From: Sphingomonas canadensis
Lineage (GTDB): Bacteria > Pseudomonadota > Alphaproteobacteria > Sphingomonadales > Sphingomonadaceae
Assembly (NCBI RefSeq): GCF_026013525.1
Contig: NZ_JAPDRA010000003.1
Location: 1-64,000 of the forward strand
DNA: 64,000 nucleotides
Reading direction: 5' to 3'
Below the pieces are notes generated by a model. It searched no databases and was not told where the DNA came from. It was given only the letters and a program-made list of their open reading frames with translations. Both the position numbers and the translations under genes were made by a program. Every line of letters starts with the position of its first letter. Position 1 is the first letter of the stretch. Below are positions 17,112 to 28,691 of the stretch, piece by piece.

Positions 17112-17357
17112 ATGAAGTCCGTAACCAGCAGGGAGTTCAACCAGGATGTGTCGGCCGCGAAGCGATTCGCGCTCGCCGGGCCGGTGCTGGTCACCGATCG
17201 CGGGCGGCCCACGCACGTGCTGATGAGCATCGAGGCGTTCCATCAGCTTGCCGGAAGCGGTGAATCGATCGTCGATCTGCTGGCGATGTCCGCGCCGGGC
17301 GAGCCGGGCGGGGCGCATGACGCCGACGCTGCCTGGGAACGCGCGGCGGAGCTTTGA
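17112..17357 (+). CDS. Phd/YefM-type antitoxin
   Basis: An 81-residue antitoxin that should bind DNA at its own promoter and neutralise the adjacent PIN toxin. The N-terminal Phd/YefM fold is visible as V-T-S-R-E-F-N-Q-D-V-S-A-A-K-R and G-P-V-L-V-T-D-R-G-R-P-T-H-V-L-M-S. The acidic C-terminal tail would bind the toxin. GGAGGTCC is a good ribosome binding site for the ATG at 17112. The stop lies six bases before the toxin ATG (or overlaps a TTG alternative). Confidence 0.88.
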   Translation: MKSVTSREFNQDVSAAKRFALAGPVLVTDRGRPTHVLMSIEAFHQLAGSGESIVDLLAMSAPGEPGGAHDADAAWERAAEL

Positions 17358-17362
17358 GGGCG

Positions 17363-17860
17363 ATGTTCCTGCTCGACACCGGCATCGTCGGCGAGCTGCG
17401 CAAGGCGGCGGCCGGACGCACCGATCCCGGGCTGGCGGCCTGGGCACAGGCCGCGCCGCCGCGCAGCCTGTTCCTGTCGGCGCTGAGCCTGGTCGAGCTG
17501 GAGAGCGGCGCCACCCGGCTGGCCCGCAGCGACAAGCCCGCCGCCGCGGCGATCCGCGCCTGGATCGAAGGGCAGGTGCTGCGCGCGTTCGAGGGACGCA
17601 TCCTGCCGGTGGACGCGGCGGTGGCACGGCGCGCGGCGCAGATCGGCTATGCCAGCACGCGCGACGGGTTGATCGCCGCGACCGCGCTGGAACATGGGCT
17701 GACGCTGGTCACGCGCGATGCCGCCGCGTTCCGCGCCGGGCGCGTCCGGCTGCTCGATCCCTGGGGCTGGCGTCCCGAGGAGCGCGACGAGGACGGCGAT
17801 TGGCGCCTGGCGGTGCGGACCGGCCCGCTGTGGCTGAAGAACCTGTTCGTGCGCGGATAG
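17363..17860 (+). CDS. VapC-type PIN-domain ribonuclease toxin with C-terminal extension
   Basis: A PIN-domain toxin of about 165 residues that presumably cleaves RNA. The four acidic residues are present: D5 (L-L-D-T-G-I-V), E45 (S-L-V-E-L-E-S-G), D101 (T-R-D-G-L-I-A-A-T-A) and D119 (V-T-R-D-A-A-A-F). The PIN fold ends at about residue 132 (L-L-D-P-W). A further roughly 33 residues, rich in E/D/R then aromatic and basic, go beyond the usual 130-140 length. A TTG at 17354 would overlap the antitoxin stop and add three residues. Confidence 0.85.
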   Translation: MFLLDTGIVGELRKAAAGRTDPGLAAWAQAAPPRSLFLSALSLVELESGATRLARSDKPAAAAIRAWIEGQVLRAFEGRILPVDAAVARRAAQIGYASTRDGLIAATALEHGLTLVTRDAAAFRAGRVRLLDPWGWRPEERDEDGDWRLAVRTGPLWLKNLFVRG

Positions 17861-17952
17861 GTCTTTATCGATATTGGTTCACAGTCTGTCCTACAGCGAT
17901 CCAATTGGGTTATATCCGTTCCGCCGCCCGGCATGACGGAAAGGACAGGAAC

Positions 17953-18366
17953 ATGGGCATCCTCGAATCGCTGATCGGCCCGATCGCGGGGCTGATCGAC
18001 AAGGTGATCCCCGATCCCAAGGCACGCGACGCGGCCAAGCTGGAGCTGCTCAAGCTGCAGGGCAGCCAGGAGATGGAGGCGGTGCGCACCCAGCTCAGCG
18101 CGATCGTGGCCGAGGCGCAATCGGCCGATCCCTGGACCAGCCGGGCGCGGCCGAGCTTCCTCTATGTGATGTACGCGCTGCTGCTGTGGGCGATCCCGAT
18201 GGGGCTGATCGGTGCCGCCCAACCGGAGACGGCGCGCGCCATCGCGACGAGCATGAACGCCTATCTGGCGGGCATCCCGGAGCCGCTCTACGCGCTCTTC
18301 GGCACCGGCTATCTGGGCTATACGGCCGCGCGCCAGTGGGGGAAGATCAAGGGCGTCGACAAATGA
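17953..18366 (+). CDS. Holin of the GTA 3TM type
   Basis: The 137-residue protein has an N-terminal amphipathic stretch (G-L-I-D-K-V-I-P-D-P-K-A-R), a coiled helical middle, then W-T-S-R-A-R-P-S-F-L-Y-V-M-Y and two or three hydrophobic segments. The end is G-Y-L-G-Y-T-A-A-R-Q-W-G-K-I-K-G. This is the layout of the three-transmembrane holins found in gene transfer agents and prophages, which make holes in the inner membrane for endolysin. No terminase, capsid or lysozyme genes flank it. A peptidoglycan amidase-fold gene exists 29 kb away but is not linked. Confidence 0.8.
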   Translation: MGILESLIGPIAGLIDKVIPDPKARDAAKLELLKLQGSQEMEAVRTQLSAIVAEAQSADPWTSRARPSFLYVMYALLLWAIPMGLIGAAQPETARAIATSMNAYLAGIPEPLYALFGTGYLGYTAARQWGKIKGVDK

Positions 18367-18418
18367 GGCGCGCGCGGCGGCCGGGGCGGATTCGCCCGGC
18401 CGCCACGCCGTCGCCGTC

Positions 18419-18721
18419 CTAGGGTGCGGGGGGCAGCCGGTCGCGGATCTCGCCCATGCGGTCATAGATCCGGAACATCAGGATCATCAGCTCGCAATAG
18501 AAGCGCCAGAACAGCGTGCCCACCACCAGGCAGATCACCGCCGCGCCGATCCCGAGCAGGAAATAGCCCACCGAATATTGCGCGGCCGAAAAGGCCGCCG
18601 CCAGCAGCACCAGCGAGTAGATCGCGATGCCCACCAGCCCGATATAGTAGAGGATCCGGATCAGCATGCCGCCGATCATCTCGTCGAAACTCAGCAATTT
18701 GCCGAAGAAACCGTTGTCCAT
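18419..18721 (-). CDS. DUF4282-like small membrane protein
   Basis: A 100-residue protein with two hydrophobic segments (I-L-Y-Y-I-G-L-V-G-I-A-I-Y-S-L and F-L-L-G-I-G-A-A-V-I-C-L-V-V-G). It starts D-N-G-F-F-G-K-L-L-S-F-D-E-M-I and ends in a charged helix. The pattern resembles DUF4282. The ATG at 18721 follows a GGAGAAGTTC-like purine stretch on the minus strand. Role unknown. Confidence 0.7.
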   Translation of the reverse strand: MDNGFFGKLLSFDEMIGGMLIRILYYIGLVGIAIYSLVLLAAAFSAAQYSVGYFLLGIGAAVICLVVGTLFWRFYCELMILMFRIYDRMGEIRDRLPPAP

Positions 18722-18790
18722 GAACTTCTCCGTCGCAGGAATGGCTACGCAGGAACGGTAAGCGTTACGCGCACGCACTCTGCCGCCGGT

Positions 18791-19390
18791 TCAGCGGGCG
18801 GGCAGCAACAGGGGTGGTGCCGGCGGCCCGATCCGGTCCAGCACCGAATTGGAGATGGTGGAGATCAGGATCTGGATCACCACCGCGGCCACCAGCACGA
18901 CGACGGTATAGGCCGCCGCCTGCTCGCGATTGGCGCGCATCAGCCGCGGCAGGCCGGTCCACAACAGAAAGATCGAATAGAGCCCCACCACCACCAGCAC
19001 GTTCAGCAGCGGGACGATCAGGAATATCTGGGAAAGCCAGCTCGCGGTGGCCGAATAGGCGGCGACCTTCATCGCCTGCACCGGCTCGCGCTGGCCGCCG
19101 AAGCCCGGCGCCAGCATGTCGATGACCATCGACAGCAGATAGATGCCGGCGACCGCCAGCGCATAGCCCAGCACGGCCCCGGCCACGAGATAGACGGCGG
19201 AAGGCCGCACCACCTCGCCGAACGAAGGCAGGCCGAAGGCGATCAGCGCGATCGTGGACGCCACCGGGCCGATCGCCGCAAGCGGCAGTACCCAGCCGGT
19301 CACTATGCCGCGCACGCGCATCGGCTCGGCGTCGATCCGGCCCCATTCCTCCCTGGGGTTGGCGATCAGATTCCTGATCCGCTCGATCAT
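18791..19390 (-). CDS. Yip1-family membrane protein
   Basis: The 199-residue protein begins M-I-E-R-I-R-N-L-I-A-N-P-R-E-E-W, the standard start of bacterial Yip1-domain proteins. About five transmembrane segments follow. The ATG at 19390 is preceded by GGAGGTGG. Function in bacteria is unknown. It is divergent from hslV, with about 90 bases between them. Confidence 0.8.
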   Translation of the reverse strand: MIERIRNLIANPREEWGRIDAEPMRVRGIVTGWVLPLAAIGPVASTIALIAFGLPSFGEVVRPSAVYLVAGAVLGYALAVAGIYLLSMVIDMLAPGFGGQREPVQAMKVAAYSATASWLSQIFLIVPLLNVLVVVGLYSIFLLWTGLPRLMRANREQAAAYTVVVLVAAVVIQILISTISNSVLDRIGPPAPPLLLPAR

Positions 19391-19443
19391 CGGCCACCTC
19401 CGCTTGCATCGAACGCGAACACGCCCGCCTTCGGGCAACTGCC

Positions 19444-19473
19444 CTTGATTGCGGCGCCCGGCCCTCCCCATAT
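19444..19473 (+). promoter_or_regulatory. Sigma-32-like heat-shock promoter of hslVU
   Basis: CTTGATT (19444-19450), a 15-base spacer, then CCCCATAT (19466-19473) closely matches the RpoH consensus CTTGAAA-N11-16-CCCCATNT. It lies directly before hslV, a classic RpoH target. Transcription would start near 19480, only a base or two from the hslV ATG. Confidence 0.65.
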
Positions 19474-19481
19474 GGCTCGCC

Positions 19482-20042
19482 ATGAGCGAGAACGGGAAAG
19501 CGCCGGCATGGCATGGTACCACCATCCTGTCGGTTAGGAAGAGCGGGAAGGTGGTTATCGCCGGAGACGGCCAGGTTACCGCCGGCCAGACGGTGATGAA
19601 GCCCAACGCACGGAAAGTACGGCCTTTGGGCGACGGCAAGGTGATCGCGGGCTTCGCCGGGGCGACCGCGGATGCGTTTACCCTGTTCGAGCGGCTGGAG
19701 GCCAAGCTGGAGCGGCACAACGGCCATCTGATGCGCGCCGCGGTGGAACTGGCCAAGGATTGGCGCACCGACAAATATCTGCGCAACCTGGAAGCGATGC
19801 TGATCGTCGCCGACAAGGAGGCGACGCTGGTGATCACCGGCAACGGCGACGTGCTGGAGCCCGAAGGCGGAGTCGCCGCGATCGGATCGGGCGGCAATTA
19901 TGCGCTCGCCGCCGCGCGCGCGCTGGTGGATTATGAGCAGGACGCCGAGACGCTGGCGCGCAAGGCGATGGCGATCGCGGCGGAGCTGTGCGTCTACACC
20001 AACGACCGGCTGACCGTGGAGGCGATGGACAGCGCGACCTGA
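19482..20042 (+). CDS. hslV: ATP-dependent protease subunit HslV
   Basis: The proteolytic subunit of the HslUV (ClpYQ) protease. The 186-residue product has a 12-residue propeptide, then T-T-I-L-S-V-R-K with the nucleophilic Thr at 13. A-G-D-G-Q-V-T follows, then [15 protein letters not shown] and [10 protein letters not shown]. It forms a dodecamer capped by HslU in the cytosol. Here hslV and hslU are separated by 117 bases carrying a palindromic repeat. The -10-like element ends nine bases before the ATG, so the mRNA may be almost leaderless. Confidence 0.97.
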   Translation: MSENGKAPAWHGTTILSVRKSGKVVIAGDGQVTAGQTVMKPNARKVRPLGDGKVIAGFAGATADAFTLFERLEAKLERHNGHLMRAAVELAKDWRTDKYLRNLEAMLIVADKEATLVITGNGDVLEPEGGVAAIGSGGNYALAAARALVDYEQDAETLARKAMAIAAELCVYTNDRLTVEAMDSAT

Positions 20043-20044
20043 AT

Positions 20045-20149
20045 CCCCTCCCGCCTGCGGGAAGGGCCAGCGGAGGGCGTGTTCCCCCGGGCCGCTTCGC
20101 AAGCGGGCATCACCCCATCCCCCGGCCCCTCCCGCGAGCGGGAGGGGAG
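20045..20149. repeat. Palindromic doublet element between hslV and hslU
   Basis: Two copies of the CCCTCCCGC-NN-GCGGGAGGG palindrome in inverted layout, about 100 bp apart end to end, with a GC-rich centre. It has the same design as 28003-28096 and 51066-51170. It fills nearly all of the hslV-hslU gap and would form a strong RNA structure in the joint transcript. Confidence 0.75.
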
Positions 20150-20159
20150 AGAAAGAAGC

Positions 20160-21455
20160 ATGAACCAGAATCTTACCCCCAAGACGATCGTCGCCGCGCT
20201 GGACGCGCATATCATCGGCCAGAAGGACGCGAAGAAGGCGGTCGCCGTCGCGCTGCGCAACCGCTGGCGCCGCCAGCAGCTCGCCCCCGAGCTGCGCGAC
20301 GAGGTGACGCCCAAGAACATCCTGATGATCGGCCCCACCGGATGCGGCAAGACCGAGATCAGCCGCCGCCTGGCCAAGCTGGCCGACGCGCCGTTCATCA
20401 AGGTGGAGGCGACCAAGTTCACCGAGGTCGGCTATGTCGGCCGCGACGTCGAGCAGATCGCCCGCGACCTGGTGGAGGAATCGATCCGGCTTGAGAAGGA
20501 GCGCCGCCGCGCCGCCGTGAAGGACAAGGCGGAGGAGGCGGCGATGGCCCGGCTGCTCGATGCGCTGACCGGCAAGGACAGCTCCACCGCCACGCGCGAG
20601 GCGTTCAAGCAGCGCTTCCACGACGGCGTGCTCGACGCGACCGAGATCGAGATCGAGGTGGAGCAGGCGCCGCAGATGCCGTTCGACGTCCCCGGCGCCG
20701 GCCCGCAGATGATCAACCTGGGCGAGATGATGGGCAAGGCGTTCGGCGGCCCGCCGCTGAAGCGCCGCAAGATGACCGTCCCCGCCGCCTGGGCCAAGCT
20801 GGTCGAGGAAGAGGCCGACAAAAGGCTGGACCAGGAGGAGGTGAGCCGCGTCGCGCTGGCGGACGCGGAGGCCAACGGCATCGTCTTCCTGGACGAGATC
20901 GACAAGATCGCGGTCAGCGACGTGCGCGGCGGATCGGTGAGCCGCGAGGGCGTGCAGCGCGACCTGCTGCCGCTGATCGAGGGCACCACGGTGGCCACCA
21001 AATATGGGCCGATGAAGACCGACCACATCCTGTTCATCGCCAGCGGCGCCTTCCACGTCGCCAAGCCCAGCGACCTGCTGCCCGAGCTTCAGGGCCGCCT
21101 GCCGATCCGCGTCGAGCTGAAGGCGCTGACCGAGGAGGATTTCGTCGCGATCCTGTCGGACACCAAGGCCAGCCTGGTGCAGCAATATGCCGCGCTGCTG
21201 GGCACCGAGGGGGTGACGATCGACTTCACCGAAGACGGCATCCGCGCGGTGGCGAAGATCGCCGCGGAGGTGAACGCGGAGATCGAGAATATCGGCGCCC
21301 GCCGCCTGCAGACGGTGATGGAAAAGCTGCTGGAGGAGGTGAGCTTCGACGCGGAGGACCGCGCCGGATCGGCGCTGGTGATCGACGCGGCCTATGTCGA
21401 CGGCCAGCTTTCCAGCGTGGCGCGGAACACGGACCTCAGCCGCTACGTGCTGTAG
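20160..21455 (+). CDS. hslU: ATP-dependent protease ATPase subunit HslU
   Basis: The AAA+ unfoldase of HslUV, 431 residues. The start is [12 protein letters not shown], with [21 protein letters not shown]. Walker A is G-P-T-G-C-G-K-T-E, the pore motif is G-Y-V-G-R-D-V, and Walker B is [10 protein letters not shown]. The C-terminus ends D-L-S-R-Y-V-L, which inserts into HslV. ATG 20160 follows GGAGGGGAGAGAAAG. Confidence 0.97.
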   Translation: MNQNLTPKTIVAALDAHIIGQKDAKKAVAVALRNRWRRQQLAPELRDEVTPKNILMIGPTGCGKTEISRRLAKLADAPFIKVEATKFTEVGYVGRDVEQIARDLVEESIRLEKERRRAAVKDKAEEAAMARLLDALTGKDSSTATREAFKQRFHDGVLDATEIEIEVEQAPQMPFDVPGAGPQMINLGEMMGKAFGGPPLKRRKMTVPAAWAKLVEEEADKRLDQEEVSRVALADAEANGIVFLDEIDKIAVSDVRGGSVSREGVQRDLLPLIEGTTVATKYGPMKTDHILFIASGAFHVAKPSDLLPELQGRLPIRVELKALTEEDFVAILSDTKASLVQQYAALLGTEGVTIDFTEDGIRAVAKIAAEVNAEIENIGARRLQTVMEKLLEEVSFDAEDRAGSALVIDAAYVDGQLSSVARNTDLSRYVL

Positions 21456-21632
21456 CGGCGGGGGCACTCCTGCCCGTTCGCCCTGGGGATGCCGAAGCGC
21501 GCGTCCCTCAAGCGAGTCGTCTGTGGCTGACGCCCTTCGACGGGCTCGGGGCGAACGGGGTTGGTGGTGTCCTGCTCCATATCGGGGAGCTGGGCGGCGG
21601 GCTGTTCCTGCTTCCCCGGTGCGGGGAGCGCC

Positions 21633-23799
<2,167 letters not shown>

Positions 23800-23823
23800 C
23801 CGGGCGCGGGGCGAAGCGGCGTA

Positions 23824-23921
23824 GTGGAGGGGCCGCCGCGGAAAGGAACATCGGCGCTTCGCGCCGCCCCTCCACCACCGCCTTCGGCGGCGGTCCCCCT
23901 CCCCGAGGCGAGCTCGGGGAG
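23824..23921. repeat. Cluster of three intergenic hairpins
   Basis: Downstream of pobR lie an outer 10-bp stem (23824-23833 with 23866-23875), a small CCGCC-TTC-GGCGG hairpin, and a perfect 8-bp stem CTCCCCGA/TCGGGGAG (23899-23906 with 23914-23921). No T-run follows. The block resembles the GC-rich intergenic repeats frequent in sphingomonads and may also end pobR transcription. Confidence 0.6.
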
Positions 23922-24048
23922 GATCTGTGGGCTGCCCGGCAAATCCGCGATTCCTATGCAAAACAAATGCACGGCACGGCTTGGCGTCTCGCTTCCAAAC
24001 GCGGCGCGCTCCTAATCGGGCGCCTGACGATTTCCATGGAGGCACAAG

Positions 24049-24132
24049 ATGCAGGATCTCCTTTGGGTCGGCCTTGTCCTCGGGCTGCTGGCGGCGACGC
24101 TCGGCTATGCCCGGCTGTGCGACGAGGCATGA
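24049..24132 (+). CDS. 27-aa membrane peptide leading the kdp operon
   Basis: This very short gene encodes M-Q-D-L-L-W-V-G-L-V-L-G-L-L-A-A-T-L-G-Y followed by A-R-L-C-D-E-A: one transmembrane helix with a short tail. GGAGG lies seven bases before the ATG. Its stop overlaps an in-frame ATGA start option of kdpF, so the two are translationally coupled. Similar unnamed peptides precede kdpF in other proteobacteria as far as I recall. A structural or regulatory role in the Kdp complex is possible but unproven. Confidence 0.7.
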   Translation: MQDLLWVGLVLGLLAATLGYARLCDEA

Positions 24133-24137
24133 CCGCC

Positions 24138-24227
24138 ATGACGTTCGAACTCTGGCTGGCCGGCGCGGTGGCGCTCGGCCTTCTCGCCTATCTGGTCGCG
24201 GTGCTGCTGCGGCCGGAACGCTTCTGA
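24138..24227 (+). CDS. kdpF: KdpF, small stabilising subunit of the Kdp ATPase
   Basis: A 29-residue peptide forming one transmembrane helix ([20 protein letters not shown]) and ending L-L-R-P-E-R-F, the usual KdpF C-terminus. It stabilises the KdpABC complex in the inner membrane. An ATG at 24129 would add three residues and overlap the upstream peptide's stop. kdpA starts 13 bases later after AGGAGG. Confidence 0.88.
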   Translation: MTFELWLAGAVALGLLAYLVAVLLRPERF

Positions 24228-24240
24228 CAGGAGGGATTCC

Positions 24241-25956
24241 ATGACCTGGCAGGGATGGACCCTGATCGCGGTGTTCACCGCGCTGATCGTCGCGATCGCC
24301 AAGCCCATGGGCGTGTGGCTGTTCGCGCTTTACGAAGGGCGGCGCACGCCGCTCCACGCCGTCCTCGGCCCCGTCGAGCGCGGCTTCTACCGGCTTTCGG
24401 GCATCGATCCGGCGGCGGAGATGGGCTGGCGCAAATACGCCACCCACATGCTGGTCTTCAACGTCGCGCTGCTGTTGCTCACCTATGCCGTGCTGCGCAC
24501 CCAGGCGTGGCTGCCGCTGAGCGGCGGGATGGCCAATATCGGGCCGGACGGCGCGTTCAACACCGCGGTGAGCTTCACCACCAACACCAACTGGCAATGG
24601 TATTCGGGCGAGGCGGCGATGGGGAACCTCAGCCAGATGCTGGGGCTGACCATCCACAATTTCCTTTCCGCCGCGACCGGCATCGCGCTGGCCTTCGCGC
24701 TGTTCCGCGGGTTCGCACGGCGCCAGGCCCCAAACGAAACCGCGGGCGGCATCGGCAACTTCTGGGCCGATATCACCCGCGTGACGCTGTATCTGCTGCT
24801 GCCGCTGTGCGTCGTCTATGCGATCTACCTGATCGCGGCGGGCGTGCCGCAGACGCTGGACCAGCAGGTGACGGCCACCACGATGGAGGGCGCGAAACAG
24901 GCGATCGCGCTTGGCCCCGTCGCCTCGCAGGAGGCGATCAAGATGCTGGGCACCAACGGCGGCGGCTTCTTCAACGCCAACAGCGCGCATCCGTTCGAGA
25001 ACCCCGGCGCGCTGACCAACCTGGTGCAGATGCTGTCGATCTTCGCGATCGGCGTGGGGCTTACCTGGTGCTTCGGCAAGGCGGTGGGCAACACGCGGCA
25101 GGGCTGGGCGATCCTGGCGGCGATGATGCTGCTGTTCCTTGCCGGAACCGGCATCGCCTATTGGCAGGAAGCGGCGGGCAACCCGGCGCTCCACCAGCTC
25201 GGCGTGGCCGGCGGCAACATGGAGGGCAAGGAGGTGCGCTTCGGCATCGCCGCGTCCTCGCTGTTCGCGGCGATCACTACGGCGGCCTCGTGCGGCGCGG
25301 TCAACGCGATGCACGACAGCTTCACCGCGCTGGGCGGGCTGGTGCCGCTGGTCAACATGCAGCTTGGCGAGATCGTGGTCGGCGGCGTGGGCGCGGGCAT
25401 CTATGGCTTCCTGCTGTTCGCCATCCTGGCCGTGTTCGTCGCGGGGCTGATGGTGGGGCGCACCCCCGAATATGTGGGCAAGAAGATCGAAGCGCGCGAG
25501 GTGAAGCTGGCGGTGCTGGCGATCGCGGTGCTGCCGCTGTTCATTCTGGGCGGCACGGCGCTGGCGGCGGTGCTGCCGGCCGGGCTGGCGGGGCCGCTGA
25601 ACAAGGGGCCGCACGGCTTTTCGGAGATCCTCTACGCCTTCTCCAGCGCGACGGGGAACAACGGATCGGCCTTTGCCGGGCTGACCGCGGGAACGCCCTT
25701 CTACAACCTGACGCTGGGCATCGCGATGTGGGTGGGGCGCTTCTTCGTGATCGTGCCGATGCTGGCGATCGCGGGCTCGCTCGCCGCCAAGCGCTACACG
25801 CCGGAGACGGCGGGCTCGTTCCCCACCACGGGCGGGCTGTGGGTCGGGCTACTGATCGGCACGATCCTGATCCTCGGCGGCCTCACCTTCCTGCCCGGCC
25901 TGGCGCTGGGACCCATTGCCGATCATCTGGCGATGATCGGCGGCACGCTCTCGTGA
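24241..25956 (+). CDS. kdpA: Potassium-transporting ATPase, channel subunit KdpA
   Basis: The potassium-selective channel-like subunit, 571 residues and about ten transmembrane segments. Selectivity-loop-like segments are visible as [22 protein letters not shown] and [10 protein letters not shown], typical of the SKT superfamily. The start M-T-W-Q-G-W-T follows AGGAGGGATTCC. It works with KdpB, C and F as a high-affinity K+ pump at low external K+. Confidence 0.97.
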   Translation: MTWQGWTLIAVFTALIVAIAKPMGVWLFALYEGRRTPLHAVLGPVERGFYRLSGIDPAAEMGWRKYATHMLVFNVALLLLTYAVLRTQAWLPLSGGMANIGPDGAFNTAVSFTTNTNWQWYSGEAAMGNLSQMLGLTIHNFLSAATGIALAFALFRGFARRQAPNETAGGIGNFWADITRVTLYLLLPLCVVYAIYLIAAGVPQTLDQQVTATTMEGAKQAIALGPVASQEAIKMLGTNGGGFFNANSAHPFENPGALTNLVQMLSIFAIGVGLTWCFGKAVGNTRQGWAILAAMMLLFLAGTGIAYWQEAAGNPALHQLGVAGGNMEGKEVRFGIAASSLFAAITTAASCGAVNAMHDSFTALGGLVPLVNMQLGEIVVGGVGAGIYGFLLFAILAVFVAGLMVGRTPEYVGKKIEAREVKLAVLAIAVLPLFILGGTALAAVLPAGLAGPLNKGPHGFSEILYAFSSATGNNGSAFAGLTAGTPFYNLTLGIAMWVGRFFVIVPMLAIAGSLAAKRYTPETAGSFPTTGGLWVGLLIGTILILGGLTFLPGLALGPIADHLAMIGGTLS

Positions 25957-25970
25957 CCGGAACCGCAACC

Positions 25971-28001
<2,031 letters not shown>

Positions 28002-28002
28002 C

Positions 28003-28096
28003 CCCCCTCCCGCTTGCGGGAGGGGCTGGGGGAGGGCCTGTCCCCAGCGATTTCAAGCAGGCCCTCCCCCGACCCCTCCCGCCTGCGGGAGGGGGG
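28003..28096. repeat. Palindromic doublet element between kdpB and kdpC
   Basis: Starts one base after the kdpB stop. Two CCCTCCCGC-NN-GCGGGAGGG palindromes flank arms GGGGGAGGGCCTG and CAGGCCCTCCCCC, so the whole 94 bp is itself a long inverted repeat around a central ATTTCAAG region. In an operon transcript this would be a very stable hairpin and could lower or uncouple kdpC expression. Confidence 0.78.
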
Positions 28097-28109
28097 AAGG
28101 AAGAAGACA

Positions 28110-28691
28110 ATGTTCGCAGACCTCAAGACCTCGCTCCGCCCCGCGATCGCAATGACGATCCTGTTCGCGATGCTGCTGGGCATCCTGTATCCGCTGGCGC
28201 TGACCGGCATCGGCCAGGCGCTGTTCCCGGCGCAGGCCAACGGCAGCCTGATCCGCGATGCGAAGGGCAATGTGATCGGATCCAGCCTGATCGGCCAGGG
28301 CTTCGCCGCCGATCGCTATTTCCACCCGCGCCCCTCGGCGGCGGGCAGGGGCTATGACGCGCTCGCCTCCGCCGGCTCCAACCTTGGCCCGGCCAGCCAG
28401 GCGCTCACCGATCGCGTGCGCGCCGATGCGGCCGCGCTGTCCCCCGCACCAGGCCAGCCGGTTCCCGCCGATCTGGTGACTGCCTCCGCCTCGGGGCTCG
28501 ATCCCCATGTCAGCCCCGAGGCGGCCTTTTTCCAGGCCGCCCGCGTCGCCAGGGCGCGCGGGATGCGCGAGGACGCGGTGCGCGCGCTGATCGCGCGGCA
28601 GATCGAGCGGCCGATGCTGGGCTTCCTGGGCGAGCCGCGCGTCAATGTGCTGCTGCTCAACCGCGCGCTGGATGCTACAGCCGCGCGGTGA
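28110..28691 (+). CDS. kdpC: Potassium-transporting ATPase KdpC subunit
   Basis: A 193-residue single-span protein that completes the Kdp pump. The N-terminal helix is [27 protein letters not shown] follows, then Y-F-H-P-R-P-S, S-G-S/A-S-N-L-G-P-type sequence (A-G-S-N-L-G-P-A-S) and [21 protein letters not shown] precedes the ATG. Its stop overlaps the GTG start of kdpD. Confidence 0.96.
   Translation: MFADLKTSLRPAIAMTILFAMLLGILYPLALTGIGQALFPAQANGSLIRDAKGNVIGSSLIGQGFAADRYFHPRPSAAGRGYDALASAGSNLGPASQALTDRVRADAAALSPAPGQPVPADLVTASASGLDPHVSPEAAFFQAARVARARGMREDAVRALIARQIERPMLGFLGEPRVNVLLLNRALDATAAR

Noticed and set aside
17953..18366. Prophage
   Set aside because: A single holin gene and a distant amidase-fold gene do not make a phage region; no terminase, portal, capsid or integrase genes are present.
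24255..25950. Extension of kdpB upstream through the kdpA region in the same frame
   Set aside because: The frame stays open because of GC bias, but the translated stretch is Arg-rich shadow sequence; KdpB homology begins only after 25953.
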